Of a stretch of 64,000 nucleotides of DNA, positions 15,968 through 27,778 are shown in pieces. The stretch covers positions 1,426,001 to 1,490,000 of the forward strand of contig OZ007012.1 in assembly GCA_963931435.1 (NCBI GenBank). Reading direction: 5' to 3'. The position numbers and the translations under genes are program-made. The notes beneath the pieces are model-generated. The model was not told where the DNA came from. It made no database searches and was given only the letters and a program-made list of their open reading frames with translations. Position 1 is the first letter of the stretch. The number at the start of each line of letters is the position of its first letter. This DNA comes from Coprousia sp963931435 (lineage in GTDB: Bacteria > Actinomycetota > Coriobacteriia > Coriobacteriales > Coriobacteriaceae).

Positions 15968-17020
15968 GTGAGCGATCGCAAGACAGGCACCAGGGCATCG
16001 ATCGCCCCATCGATCAGCAGCATCGACCACCTCGCCATCGTGGTGGTGACCTATAAGCGTCTCGAGATGCTGCAGGACCTCTTCGCCTCGTTCACCACAC
16101 TCACCTCGGCGCCGTGGCGCATCGTGATCGTGGACAACGAGAACTCCCCCGCCACCGAGGAGGCGGTCCGCGCCTTCGACGCACGTACTCGCGAGGCCTG
16201 GGGCGACGCCGAAACCGATGCCGAAGGCGGAAGCCACCGCGTGGTCTACGCTCCCCAAGAGGAGAACATCGGCGGCGCAGGCGGCTTCTCCGCCGGCGTC
16301 GAGCGCGCGTTCAACCTCGGTGCGCAATGGTTCTGGCTCATGGATGACGACGTCACCGTGCTGCCCGACGCCGTGGAGAAACTCGCGCGCTGGACGAACC
16401 GCTTCGACGTGATCCAGGGTTCGCGCTTCGATTTCGACGGCGGTCCGTTCTATTGGCAGTACCAGTTCATCACCACGCTGGGCATTCCCAACCCCATCGC
16501 GAAATGGGATTTCGACGAGAGCGGCTTCAAGCCCATGAACCAACTGTGCTTTGAGGGCGGTCTGTTCTCGCGCCGCGTGGTGGAAAAGATCGGCCTGCCC
16601 GACTACCGCTACTTCATCTACGGCGACGACGCCGTCTACGGCTACCTGGCGAGCAAGCGCTTCGCCGCCGCCGTGGTGCGCGACGTGGTGCTCAAGCGCG
16701 CCCGCACGGTCTCGAACTGGGACATCGCCGGCAAGCGGCAGCTCAACTCGACGAGCGACTTCAACCGCTTCTACATCATGCGCAACCGCGGCTACACCGC
16801 GCGCTACATGCAGCTGACGGGCGATTACCACCGCTTCCTCTACGGGGTGGGCACCGCCGCCACCTTCGCCAAGGAACTGATCCGCCTCATCGCCGTGGAC
16901 CGCACGTTCAAGACGGGCGTTCCGGCGCTCGTGCGCGGCATGCGCGCGGCGCGCGAGATCTACCGCGACCGCAGCTGGCAGCCCATGCCCCCGCTCGCCC
17001 CCGGCGACGGGCTCGCCTGA
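15968..17020 (+). CDS. Family 2 glycosyltransferase, galactofuranosyltransferase (GlfT2)-like
   Basis: 350 residues. GT-A domain: LAIVVVTYKRLEMLQDLFAS, a nucleotide-binding IVIVDNEN, ENIGGAGGFSAGVERAF (the GGAGGF block is typical of GlfT2-like rhamnosyl/galactofuranosyl transferases) and WLMDDDVTVLPDA carrying the metal-binding DDD. FIYGDDAVYGYLASKR is a likely acceptor/catalytic base region. The GTG at 15968 follows AGAAGGG; the ATG at 15938 lacks a ribosome site. Predicted to extend a cell-wall or capsule glycan using a UDP-hexofuranose; the donor is not proven. Has a good own -10 and the normal high GC of the window, unlike the two divergent GT2 genes. Confidence 0.88.
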   Translation: MSDRKTGTRASIAPSISSIDHLAIVVVTYKRLEMLQDLFASFTTLTSAPWRIVIVDNENSPATEEAVRAFDARTREAWGDAETDAEGGSHRVVYAPQEENIGGAGGFSAGVERAFNLGAQWFWLMDDDVTVLPDAVEKLARWTNRFDVIQGSRFDFDGGPFYWQYQFITTLGIPNPIAKWDFDESGFKPMNQLCFEGGLFSRRVVEKIGLPDYRYFIYGDDAVYGYLASKRFAAAVVRDVVLKRARTVSNWDIAGKRQLNSTSDFNRFYIMRNRGYTARYMQLTGDYHRFLYGVGTAATFAKELIRLIAVDRTFKTGVPALVRGMRAAREIYRDRSWQPMPPLAPGDGLA

Positions 17021-17161
17021 TCTGTTTCATCTTTCTGTTCTTCCTCCCACGGGCGCCATCCCCGCCCCCGTTCGCGGGTAGGACTGCTAGCGTAACCGAT
17101 ATGCCGCGCGGCACCGCGCCGCGCGGACGGAACCGCTTTCACGCCATGACGGGAGGACGAC

Positions 17162-18112
17162 ATGGCTTCCTATACCGATCAGCAGCCCACGCGCATCTAC
17201 CGGCGCGAGGGGGATGCCGAGCCGCGCCGCAGCGCGATCGGCAACACGCAGCCCATCCCGGCCAAGAAGGGCCTTTTCGAGGGCATCTCTGCATCGCAGA
17301 TCATCGCCGGCGCCGCGGCCGCCGCCACCTCGATGGTGCTGGCCTCGAAGCTCGGATGGGCCGGCTCGGTCATCGGCGCCGCCGTCAGCTCGGTGGTGAC
17401 GGTGATCTCTTCCCAGATATACCGCAACTTCCTGGTCGCCGGCGCCGAGAAGCTCAAGAGCGGGCGCGACGCGCTGGGCGGCGCCCTCTCCGGCAGCGAG
17501 GGCGCCGTACGGTACCCGGGTGCCTACGATGCGCGCGCGACCACGCAGATGCCCGCCGCCGTGCGCGGGGCGCGCATCGCCCCCGCGAAGCTCCAGGCGC
17601 GCGCCGCGGCCGAGCGCGCCGGCACCCAGCGCAAGGTCATCGCCTTCTCCATCCTCGCCGCCGTCCTGGCCGTCGCGGTCTCGGCGGCGATCATCCTCGC
17701 GACCACCGCGGGCGAGGGCCTGGGCGAGAAGGCCCAGCCCCTCTTCACCCGACCGGAAACCGTCACGGAGCCCGAGGAGAAACCCGTCGCCCCGCCAGCG
17801 AATGACGACGCATCGGGGTCTGACGGAACAACCCAGCCGGACGCGGGCAAGGACGCGGACGGCGACGCCCCCACCTCGACCGGCGACGGCACCGGCTCGA
17901 CCGGAACCTCCGGGGACAACCAGAGCGGCACGGGCTCGGGGTCCTCTTCGAGCGACGGCTCGACCGACGACGGCTCCTCGAGCGCAGGCCAGGGCGGGTC
18001 GACGGGATCGGGATCGGGATCGACCGCAGACGGCAGCACGGGCACGGGTACGGGCGAGGGCACGGGAACGAGCGGCTCGACCGGTGACGCCGCGACCGGC
18101 AGCGCGGCCTGA
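17162..18112 (+). CDS. Hypothetical membrane protein with Gly/Ser/Thr/Asp-rich tail
   Basis: 316 residues, family not recognised. Residues 40-90 are hydrophobic and glycine/alanine-rich (ISASQIIAGAAAAATSMVLA, then SVIGAAVSSVVTVISSQIY), a possible re-entrant or helical-hairpin membrane segment. A clear single membrane span lies at about 160-183 (VIAFSILAAVLAVAVSAAII). The C-terminal ~115 residues are a low-complexity extracellular-type tail of G, S, T and D (repeats such as GSTGTSGD and GTGTGEGTGT), like wall-spanning stalks. No sorting signal follows. A GGGAGGACGAC ribosome site supports the start. The layout suggests a cytoplasmic N-terminus and an external spacer tail. Confidence 0.75.
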   Translation: MASYTDQQPTRIYRREGDAEPRRSAIGNTQPIPAKKGLFEGISASQIIAGAAAAATSMVLASKLGWAGSVIGAAVSSVVTVISSQIYRNFLVAGAEKLKSGRDALGGALSGSEGAVRYPGAYDARATTQMPAAVRGARIAPAKLQARAAAERAGTQRKVIAFSILAAVLAVAVSAAIILATTAGEGLGEKAQPLFTRPETVTEPEEKPVAPPANDDASGSDGTTQPDAGKDADGDAPTSTGDGTGSTGTSGDNQSGTGSGSSSSDGSTDDGSSSAGQGGSTGSGSGSTADGSTGTGTGEGTGTSGSTGDAATGSAA

Positions 18113-18376
18113 CGTCCGTGCAGTCGCAAGGCGCCCGTCAAGGAGCCACCCATCGGCTCTCCGCCCATTGACAGCCGTGCGCTCACGGGGAATCCCTACG
18201 GCGTCGACGCCCGTTGCATGCGGGACGAACTCTGCATACCCGGCCTTCGAGACTCCAGCCGCACCCCTGCGGGCGTGCAGGACGAAGCACGCGGTCCGCA
18301 GCGGACCCCCGGCATCGGCGCCCGGGCCGTGCGGAGTGCGCGTGCTAAGATGCTTACAGACTTCGAGGAGGATCCC

Positions 18377-19639
18377 ATGGCACGACGCGTGACGCATACC
18401 GAGCTCTCGCTCGGCAACCATATCTATCTCTACCGCCTGCTCCGCGACCGGATCGGTTGCGGGAAGCAGACGTTTCTCCCTGCCGTCGAGGAGGCGCTCG
18501 AGGCCGAGGGCTGGACAGCCCCTGACCTGGGCTTCGCCTCGACGCGCGAGGTGCTGGAGGCCCTCGACGACTTCATAGCCCTGACCGTCTTCAAGGGAGG
18601 GCGCGTCTACGCGACCGTCGTCGCGCAGCCCGCATGGGACGAGGCCCTCGCCGCGTCCGCCGAGACCAAGAAGGCGGCGGGCGGCAAGTCCTGGAAGCGC
18701 AAGCGCACCGACAAGGCCCTGAAGCCGGTCGCCCCGCGGCGTCGGAGCGCCCAGAAGGCCGAGGACGAGGCCGAGGGGACGGCTGTCGAGCCCGATCCGT
18801 CGGACCGGCGGACGGCAGATCCCGACGCAGCAGCGGACGCGACCGGCGACGGCGCGATGGCCCCACGCGACGCGGCGGGATCGTCTTCCGCAGGCGACGA
18901 GTCCTCTGAATCAGACCGCAGCGCGGAGGCGGGCGACGCGCCGCAATCCGGAGAAACGGAATGCGCTGCCCCGGAAAGCGCCGACGCGGCTGCCGCCGCG
19001 GTGAGTAGCGGCGACACGGACACGTCCGCCTCAGCACCCCAGACGTCCGGACAGGCGGCGGAAGACCGAGAGCCGGGCGGCACCGCGACCGGAAGCCCCA
19101 TGGACACCGGAACGGCAGACAGTGCGCACGCTAAGGACGCCGCGCACCCCCGTCCCGAGGCGCCCGCGGTCGCACCGGCGTTCTCGCTCACGGTCACCTT
19201 CGATCCCGACAACGCCGATGCCGGAGAGACGCTCCTCTCGTCACGGCCCGCGCCCGCACCGGACGCGGCCGTCCCGGCAAGCGCTTCCGTGACCGAACAG
19301 GCCCAAGCCGCCGCATCCCCCGTGCAGGCCCCGATCGACCTCGGCATCTACCCCGTCGACTTCGCCGCCGAGGTCTACTGCCCCGGCCTGCTCCTGAGCC
19401 AGCTCGCGGCACTCCTGCCCCTCGGCGCCGACGCCCTGGGCATCGCGGGCGAATGGTTCGCCGCCGCCTGCGAGCGCGGCACGGCCGAACTCGGCCGCAC
19501 GCGCATCGCGTTCCCGCTGCGCTATCTGCGCGACGGCGTGCGCCGCACCGCCATCGTGCGCATAAAGAAGCGCCCCGGTGGTGCCGGGGCGCCCTGGGCC
19601 ATCACCGCGGTCGAAACCGATGATGAGTCTGAATCGTAG
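18377..19639 (+). CDS. Hypothetical protein: winged-helix-like head, long acidic linker, conserved-looking C-terminal domain
   Basis: 420 residues. Residues 1-95 form a compact domain (YLYRLLRDRIGCGKQTFLPA ... FASTREVLEALDDFIALTVF) with a pattern reminiscent by eye of OST-HTH/LOTUS winged helices; this is a weak inference. A basic patch (KSWKRKRTDKALKPVAPRRR) follows at about 110-130, then about 170 residues of Ala/Asp/Ser/Glu low complexity. The C-terminal 90 residues fold-like part begins IDLGIYPVDFAAEVYCPGLL and ends with a basic strand RTAIVRIKKR. GAGGAGG before the ATG and an extended -10 (TGCTAAGAT, 18343-18351) support expression. Possible nucleic-acid-binding protein; function unknown. 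Confidence 0.75.
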   Translation: MARRVTHTELSLGNHIYLYRLLRDRIGCGKQTFLPAVEEALEAEGWTAPDLGFASTREVLEALDDFIALTVFKGGRVYATVVAQPAWDEALAASAETKKAAGGKSWKRKRTDKALKPVAPRRRSAQKAEDEAEGTAVEPDPSDRRTADPDAAADATGDGAMAPRDAAGSSSAGDESSESDRSAEAGDAPQSGETECAAPESADAAAAAVSSGDTDTSASAPQTSGQAAEDREPGGTATGSPMDTGTADSAHAKDAAHPRPEAPAVAPAFSLTVTFDPDNADAGETLLSSRPAPAPDAAVPASASVTEQAQAAASPVQAPIDLGIYPVDFAAEVYCPGLLLSQLAALLPLGADALGIAGEWFAAACERGTAELGRTRIAFPLRYLRDGVRRTAIVRIKKRPGGAGAPWAITAVETDDESES

Positions 19640-19648
19640 CTGATGACA

Positions 19649-19666
19649 GGGGCGGGCAACCGCCCC
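19649..19666. terminator. Bidirectional hairpin between convergent genes
   Basis: GGGGCGG (19649-19655), a 4-nt GCAA loop, CCGCCCC (19660-19666). It sits between the stop of the hypothetical gene (19639) and the stop of ettA (19672), so it can serve both directions. Only short T-rich flanks. Confidence 0.6.
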
Positions 19667-19671
19667 TCATC

Positions 19672-21351
<1,680 letters not shown>

Positions 21352-21541
21352 TGAAACTCCTTGTCCTACTGCACGGGACCGCACACGCGCACCCGGCCGG
21401 TTAGCATCCGCCGGCGGCGCACACGCGCTCCCGTGCTCTTTTGCTCTGCACCATACTCTCAGGTAGCGCGCGCAAACGCGAGTGCGCCCGGCCGTCTCCA
21501 CCACGAAACCAGAGGCTGATGCGGACCCTCCTCGCAGAAGA

Positions 21542-21916
21542 CTATCCCTCTCTCGCAATGACCGATACGCGCTGGGGTGAGAGCCCGATCAACGAGGCGA
21601 TATCTCTCAGCGTCAATCCTTCCGCCTGAAACAGCCTGATAGCCCTTTTGGTCATGTCAGAGGATTCTTTTTGTAGCGCTTCGGCTTTCGCACGCGTCTC
21701 CCCCAGTTCCCGCAACATTATCTGGGCGTCCTCGTCCAAGACGGGAACCACCTCGACATGCGAGACATCTTTGTTCAACAGGGAGGCAGCATCCAAAACC
21801 ATCCGCTCGACCTGATCAAGCCTCTTCGCCTGCGTGAACAGACCGGGAATCTCGGGGACAGAAATCGCCCACCAGCCATTTGACCTCGTAACGCGCGCCG
21901 TAACATCAATTGCCAT
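21542..21916 (-). CDS. hicB: HicB-family antitoxin
   Basis: 124 residues. The N-terminal degenerate RNase H-like HicB domain shows VTARVTRSNGWWAISVPEIPG followed by LFTQAKRLDQVERMVLDAAS. The C-terminal part has a helix-turn-helix (GLTLRDIASLIGLSPQRVSV) for autorepression. Follows hicA with an 11-nt overlap and a strong GGAGG site. Neutralises HicA and probably represses the pair. The region is less GC-rich than its neighbours, consistent with transfer. Confidence 0.88.
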   Translation of the reverse strand: MAIDVTARVTRSNGWWAISVPEIPGLFTQAKRLDQVERMVLDAASLLNKDVSHVEVVPVLDEDAQIMLRELGETRAKAEALQKESSDMTKRAIRLFQAEGLTLRDIASLIGLSPQRVSVIAREG

Positions 21917-22106
21917 CGTTACCTCCGAACAGATACGTAAGAATCGCCCGAGCCGTAATCTCATTCACCTCGCTATGCCGAGGTATGGTCGTCGTCCGTC
22001 CACCAACCGAAACTTTCGCGTGACTGGAGCCCTCGCTCCAAATCACTGGCAAACCCTGTTTGCGAGCAAGGTCTCGAATGCGCTTCCGTAGCATGCGGTA
22101 CTTCAT
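21906..22106 (-). CDS. hicA: HicA-family mRNA interferase toxin
   Basis: 66 residues, typical HicA size. The dsRBD-like core is visible as VIWSEGSSHAKVSVGGRTTTIPRH, where the catalytic His is in GSSHAKV and PRH is the usual end of strand 3, followed by the helix EVNEITARAILTYLF. The family usually has a GSHH block, so GSSHA is a slight variant. The ATG at 22106 follows AGGTGG; an upstream ATG at 22127 has no clear site. Toxin-first order is the usual hicAB layout. An AT-rich stretch upstream (22107-22160) probably contains the promoter (candidate -10 TATGCT). Confidence 0.88.
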   Translation of the reverse strand: MKYRMLRKRIRDLARKQGLPVIWSEGSSHAKVSVGGRTTTIPRHSEVNEITARAILTYLFGGNDGN

Positions 22107-22267
22107 ATCCACCTCTATTGATAGCATAAGTCAATGGCCATTTACAAAAGTGATACCTCCCATCAGAACTAAATCCGCCAGCTGAACGTGTGTTCGTATG
22201 CTCTCATGTCGTGCGGACAAAACCCGGTGCGTTACAATGCCAGAAACTGCAACCGAAAGGGCCGGTC

Positions 22268-23230
22268 ATGAATCTTGAACAGGGTGAGACGCCGCTATCG
22301 ACGGATGCCCATGAGACACCCACCTCGCGCCTCGAGCTTGTATGGGGTGCTCCCGGGCTCGCGGGTCTCGCCGCCTCGACCGTCATGGTCCTCGGCTGCG
22401 GAGGCGTGGGCTCCAACTGCATCGAGGCGCTCGCGCGCGGTGGCGTGGGCACGCTTGTCGTGGTCGATGGCGATGCAGTTGCACCCTCCAACATCAACCG
22501 GCAGGCCATCGCCTACACCACGACCGTCGGCCGTCGCAAGGTCGAGGTGACCGCAGAGCTTGTGCACGCCATCAACCCCGCCGCGCGGGTGGTCGCGCTC
22601 GACCGGTTTGTGCTCGCTGACGACGTCGAGGGCCTCTTCGCCGAGGTGCTCGCGGCATGCGACGGTCGCATCGATTACGTGATCGACGCGATTGACACCG
22701 TCTCAACTAAGCTCGCCATCGCCGAGTGGGCGGAGCGGACCGCGACGCCGTTGATCGCCAGTATGGGCGGAGCGAACAAACTCGACCCCGAGAAGCTGCG
22801 CATCTGCGATATCGCGCAGACCTCGCACGACCCGCTCGCGCGCATCATGCGCAAGGAGTGCCGCCGCCGCGGCATCCGGCACCTGACGGTGCTCTCGTCT
22901 TTTGAAGAGCCCTGTGACCTACCCGTTGCATATGCCGATGAAGCCGCTTGCCCCGCAGCGCCACCCGCCCAACACGGAGCGACCGCTGCCGATGGCGCGG
23001 GAGCCCACCAAGCCGCCGAAGCAAGCAACTCCACCGCGGAGCCCGGCGACAGCCCGCGCTCAAACAGATGCGGCGACAATCCCCTCTCCAGCAATGAAAA
23101 GACCCCCGTCGGCGGTACCAAGCGCCCGACCCTCGGCACGGTTTCCTACCTGCCGCCCATCATGGGGCAGATGATCGCCGGCTTCGTGATTCGCCAGCTG
23201 GTCGAGGCGGGCGGGGGCGACGCGTCATGA
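22268..23230 (+). CDS. tcdA: tRNA threonylcarbamoyladenosine dehydratase (TcdA/ThiF-like) with inserted linker
   Basis: ATP-dependent E1-like enzyme that cyclises t6A37 of tRNAs. 320 residues, about 50 longer than E. coli TcdA. Nucleotide site VMVLGCGGVGSNCIEALARG, the adenylation region DGDAVAPSNINRQAIA and DYVIDAIDTVSTKLAI are conserved. The usual end LGTVSYLPPIMGQMIAGFVI is intact, but about 65 low-complexity residues (AACPAAPPAQHGATAADG onward) are inserted just before it. Start after GAAAGGGCCGG; a TACAAT -10 lies at 22233-22238. Overlaps tatD by 4 nt (ATGA). Confidence 0.88.
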   Translation: MNLEQGETPLSTDAHETPTSRLELVWGAPGLAGLAASTVMVLGCGGVGSNCIEALARGGVGTLVVVDGDAVAPSNINRQAIAYTTTVGRRKVEVTAELVHAINPAARVVALDRFVLADDVEGLFAEVLAACDGRIDYVIDAIDTVSTKLAIAEWAERTATPLIASMGGANKLDPEKLRICDIAQTSHDPLARIMRKECRRRGIRHLTVLSSFEEPCDLPVAYADEAACPAAPPAQHGATAADGAGAHQAAEASNSTAEPGDSPRSNRCGDNPLSSNEKTPVGGTKRPTLGTVSYLPPIMGQMIAGFVIRQLVEAGGGDAS

Positions 23231-24015
23231 CGCGCTGGCGCCTGGTGGACATGCATTGCCATCTGGACCGTATGAGCAACGCGGAAGAGGTCGCGCGCGA
23301 TGCGGCGGAACGCGGCATCGCCATCTTCGACACCCCGGTTACGCCAAACGATACGCTTGCGGCACGGGAGCGCCTCGGCCGGTATGCCAACGTGCGCGTG
23401 GGGGCGGGCATGCACCCTTGGTGGCTCGCCAACGGCACCTGCGGGGTCGGCGACGCCGCCCTCGCGGCGAAGCTCGCGGGCGAGAGCGCGTATGTCGGCG
23501 AAGTGGGGCTCGATTTCGGACGGCGCGGCGGCGATACGCAGGAGCTGCAGCTGGCCGGCTTCGAGGGAATCTGCCGTGCGGTGGCGGAGCATCCGCTCCC
23601 CCGCCGCGTCATCTCCCTCCACGCCATCCGCTCTGCCACCGCCGCACTCGACGTACTCGAGCGCACGACCGTGATCGGCCATGACGCGCATCCCGGCACG
23701 ACCGTGATTTTCCACTGGTTCAGCGGCAACTCCGAAGAGTTTGCCCGCGCGCGGCGCCTCGGCTGCTACTTCTCGGTAAGCGAGCACATGCTGGCAAGCA
23801 AACGGGGGCGTGAGTACGCGCGCCAGACGCCGATCGCGCGATTGCTGCTCGAGACGGACGCGCCCCCGGGGCTCGACGCGCCCTATAGCGCCGACGCACT
23901 CGAAACCTCCCTGAGCAGAGCGCTTGCGACCCTAGCGGATATCCGCCATCAATCGCCGGATGAGCTTGCCCGCGCCATCGCCGCCACGGGCGCGCGGTTG
24001 CTAGGGCCCTCTTAA
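23227..24015 (+). CDS. TatD-family metal-dependent deoxyribonuclease/hydrolase
   Basis: 262-residue TIM-barrel hydrolase. Metal site DMHCHLD at the N-terminus, the third-strand Glu in AYVGEVGLDF, then ISLHAIRS, VIFHWFSG and a late LLLETDAPPG with the catalytic Asp. Members act on single-stranded DNA 3' ends or D-aminoacyl-tRNA-like substrates. Slightly divergent from TatD proper (metal-dependent hydrolase YcfH/YjjV group). Start codon overlaps the tcdA stop, so the two are coupled. Confidence 0.88.
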   Translation: MTRWRLVDMHCHLDRMSNAEEVARDAAERGIAIFDTPVTPNDTLAARERLGRYANVRVGAGMHPWWLANGTCGVGDAALAAKLAGESAYVGEVGLDFGRRGGDTQELQLAGFEGICRAVAEHPLPRRVISLHAIRSATAALDVLERTTVIGHDAHPGTTVIFHWFSGNSEEFARARRLGCYFSVSEHMLASKRGREYARQTPIARLLLETDAPPGLDAPYSADALETSLSRALATLADIRHQSPDELARAIAATGARLLGPS

Positions 24016-24089
24016 CGTTCGATGGCGCGGGCGATCATCCCTTGCCGGGAGCTCACGCTCAGAACGAAAGGGCCGTTGCTGAGAGAGCG

Positions 24090-24767
24090 CTAGCCGAAGA
24101 GCCGCGGCGCGACCTCAAGGATGTCGTCCACGCGGTCGAGGATCGCGTCGGCCGCGTCCTGCGAGAAGCCGAAGCGGTCCTCGCGCTTGGCGAACACGGT
24201 GAGGCCGGCGCGCCTGCCGGCGGTGATGCCGGGCACCGAGTCCTCGACGCAGCAGCACGCCGCGGCGGGCAGACCGAGCTTGTCGAGGGTGTGCAGGTAG
24301 ATATCGGGGCTCGGCTTGCTCTCCGTGAAATCGACACCCGAAACGATGACCTCGAACGCCTCCGCAAGGCCGCAAGCGGCGAGCACGGTGCGAATGTTCT
24401 CGATGGGCGACGAGGACGCCAGCGCCACGCGCACGCCACGCGCGCGCAGGCCGTCGATGGCCTCATGCACCCCGGGGTTCATGATCGCGGCGTAGTCGCA
24501 GGTCCGGCCCTGCGCCCAGGTGCCATAGAGGGCAGCGGCCTCGTCGATGCTCATGCGCCCGCGCCCGGCGCGCTCGTACCAATCCACGAGCATACGCAGA
24601 AACGCCTGCGTGGACTGACCCACCTGGGCGTTCAGCTCTTCATCGGTCACGGCGATGCCGAGGCTGTCCGCCAGAATCCGCAGCTCGTCCCAGTAATAGC
24701 GTTCCGTATCGACGATCACGCCGTCCATATCGAAGATGACGGCAGCAAACGGGAAGGTCGCGCTCAT
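24090..24767 (-). CDS. HAD-superfamily IA phosphatase/phosphoglucomutase-like
   Basis: 225 residues. Motif I FDMDGVIVDTE (nucleophile Asp and D+2), a helical cap from about 20-90, motif II LASSSP, motif III Lys in TESKPSPDIYL, and motif IV VEDSVPGITAGRRAG. DxDGVxxDTE with a type I cap is the beta-phosphoglucomutase / pyrophosphatase-like group; substrate cannot be read from sequence. Start preceded by AAAGGACC. Next minus-strand gene upstream is another HAD enzyme, 105 bp away. Confidence 0.85.
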   Translation of the reverse strand: MSATFPFAAVIFDMDGVIVDTERYYWDELRILADSLGIAVTDEELNAQVGQSTQAFLRMLVDWYERAGRGRMSIDEAAALYGTWAQGRTCDYAAIMNPGVHEAIDGLRARGVRVALASSSPIENIRTVLAACGLAEAFEVIVSGVDFTESKPSPDIYLHTLDKLGLPAAACCCVEDSVPGITAGRRAGLTVFAKREDRFGFSQDAADAILDRVDDILEVAPRLFG

Positions 24768-24872
24768 GTACGGTCCTTTCGGGCGGTTGAGGGGATCTGA
24801 CGAAGGCGCTGGCGGCGGCCAAGGCCGCCCCATGAAAAACAGCGCGGTAAAAGAGAGAAAACTGGCTGCAGA

Positions 24873-25709
24873 TTACGCCAGGATCTTCTCGAGGGCGAGC
24901 GCGATACCGTCCTCGTTGTTGGAGGCGGTGACCATGTTCGCCGCTGCCTTGGTCTCGTCGCAGGCGTTGGCCATGGCTACGCCTGTGCCCGCCCACGTGA
25001 GCATCGCCGCGTCGTTTTGCCCGTCGCCGAACGCCGCCACGTCCGCAGCATCGATGCCGAGCTTGGGAAGCGCCCCGGCGAGCGCATGGGCCTTGTTGAT
25101 GCCCGGCGCCATGTACTCGAAATAGAAATCCGCGGTGAACATACCCGAAAGGCGGTCGCGAAACGGCGCGTACATCTCGGCGGCGTGCGCGGCCATGTAG
25201 GTGTCGGTGCCGGCGGTGAGGATCTTGTCCTGCGGATGGTCGAGCACCTCGGCCAGGTCGCGCACCTCGCGGATGATGAGGTCGCAGGCGTCGCGCTCGT
25301 ATTTCACGATGTTGATGGGGTTGCCCTTGTGGAGGATCTCGCAGCGGTAGGCGTCCTCCACATAGAGGTACTCGCCCTCGGTCACCCAGGGAATCACGTC
25401 GAAGCCGCGCAGATGGTCCAAAAGCTCGCGCATGACGGCGGGCTCCATCGGCTGGTCGAACAGGACCTCGTCGCTTTCGGCATCCACCACATGGGCGCCG
25501 TTGTAGGCCACCAAGAGGCCGTGGTAGCGGTCGAGTTCCAGCTCGCGCGCAAGCGCCCTGAGCCCTTGGGCGGGACGCCCCGAGGCGAGGATGACGCGGA
25601 TGCCCGCGCGCTGCGCCGCGAAGAGCGCCTCGGCGGTGCGCGGGGTCACCACCTTGTCATCGTTGGTGAGCGTACCGTCGATATCGAGCGCGATCGCTTT
25701 GATGGCCAT
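24873..25709 (-). CDS. Cof-type HAD-IIB phosphatase
   Basis: 278 residues. Motif I IALDIDGTLTNDDK, motif II ILASGRPAQGL, a type IIB alpha/beta cap (about 85-190), motif III Lys in INKAHALAGALPKL and motif IV AFGDGQNDAAMLTWAG, followed by VAMANACDETKAAANMVTAS, all classic Cof/YidA. Hydrolyses sugar phosphates or flavin-type phosphates in characterised members; substrate unknown here. AAAGGGTG precedes the ATG. Confidence 0.9.
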   Translation of the reverse strand: MAIKAIALDIDGTLTNDDKVVTPRTAEALFAAQRAGIRVILASGRPAQGLRALARELELDRYHGLLVAYNGAHVVDAESDEVLFDQPMEPAVMRELLDHLRGFDVIPWVTEGEYLYVEDAYRCEILHKGNPINIVKYERDACDLIIREVRDLAEVLDHPQDKILTAGTDTYMAAHAAEMYAPFRDRLSGMFTADFYFEYMAPGINKAHALAGALPKLGIDAADVAAFGDGQNDAAMLTWAGTGVAMANACDETKAAANMVTASNNEDGIALALEKILA

Positions 25710-25883
25710 GGGGCACCCTTTCTGCTGGATTCTTCCGAGGGCCATGGTACCACGGCACGGCGCGAGCGCACGGGCACGGGCATAAAACGCAAAGGCGGCG
25801 GCACCGCGCTTGCGATGCCGCCGTCCTCTTGAGCTATCGATGCAGCCTGGCGCTACGCATGCGCAGCGCCTCCGCGCCACCGC

Positions 25884-27578
<1,695 letters not shown>

Positions 27579-27719
27579 AACGTTCTCCTCCCGGCGCGGC
27601 ACCCGCCCCGCAGGTCCCCTCTGCGGACGGCGCCGACGACCTCTGTGTTGGATGACGGTATTCTACCGCAGGCGCCCCGCGTGGCGCGCCGCGGGCGCCC
27701 CCGCTTGCGAACAAAACCA

Positions 27720-27748
27720 TTGACGGACACCCGCGGCGGGCATATTAT
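27720..27748 (+). promoter_or_regulatory. Promoter of the SOS polymerase operon
   Basis: TTGACG (27720-27725), exact 17-nt spacer, TATTAT (27743-27748), the best sigma70 promoter in the window. The start of transcription would fall inside the adjacent SOS box, 30 bp before the GTG start. Confidence 0.85.
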
Positions 27749-27762
27749 CGAACATATGTTCA
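27749..27762. promoter_or_regulatory. LexA (SOS) operator
   Basis: CGAACATATGTTCA, a perfect GAACATATGTTC palindrome fitting the Gram-positive/actinobacterial SOS consensus CGAACRNRYGTTYG. It directly abuts the -10, so LexA would block initiation. Confidence 0.88.
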
Positions 27763-27778
27763 GGTTGGGAGGTGCACC

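Noticed and set aside
23990..24089. Terminator between the TatD-like and HAD genes
   Set aside because: A CTCAGAACG/CGTTGCTGAG stem can form but has a bulge and no T-run on either strand; too weak to call.
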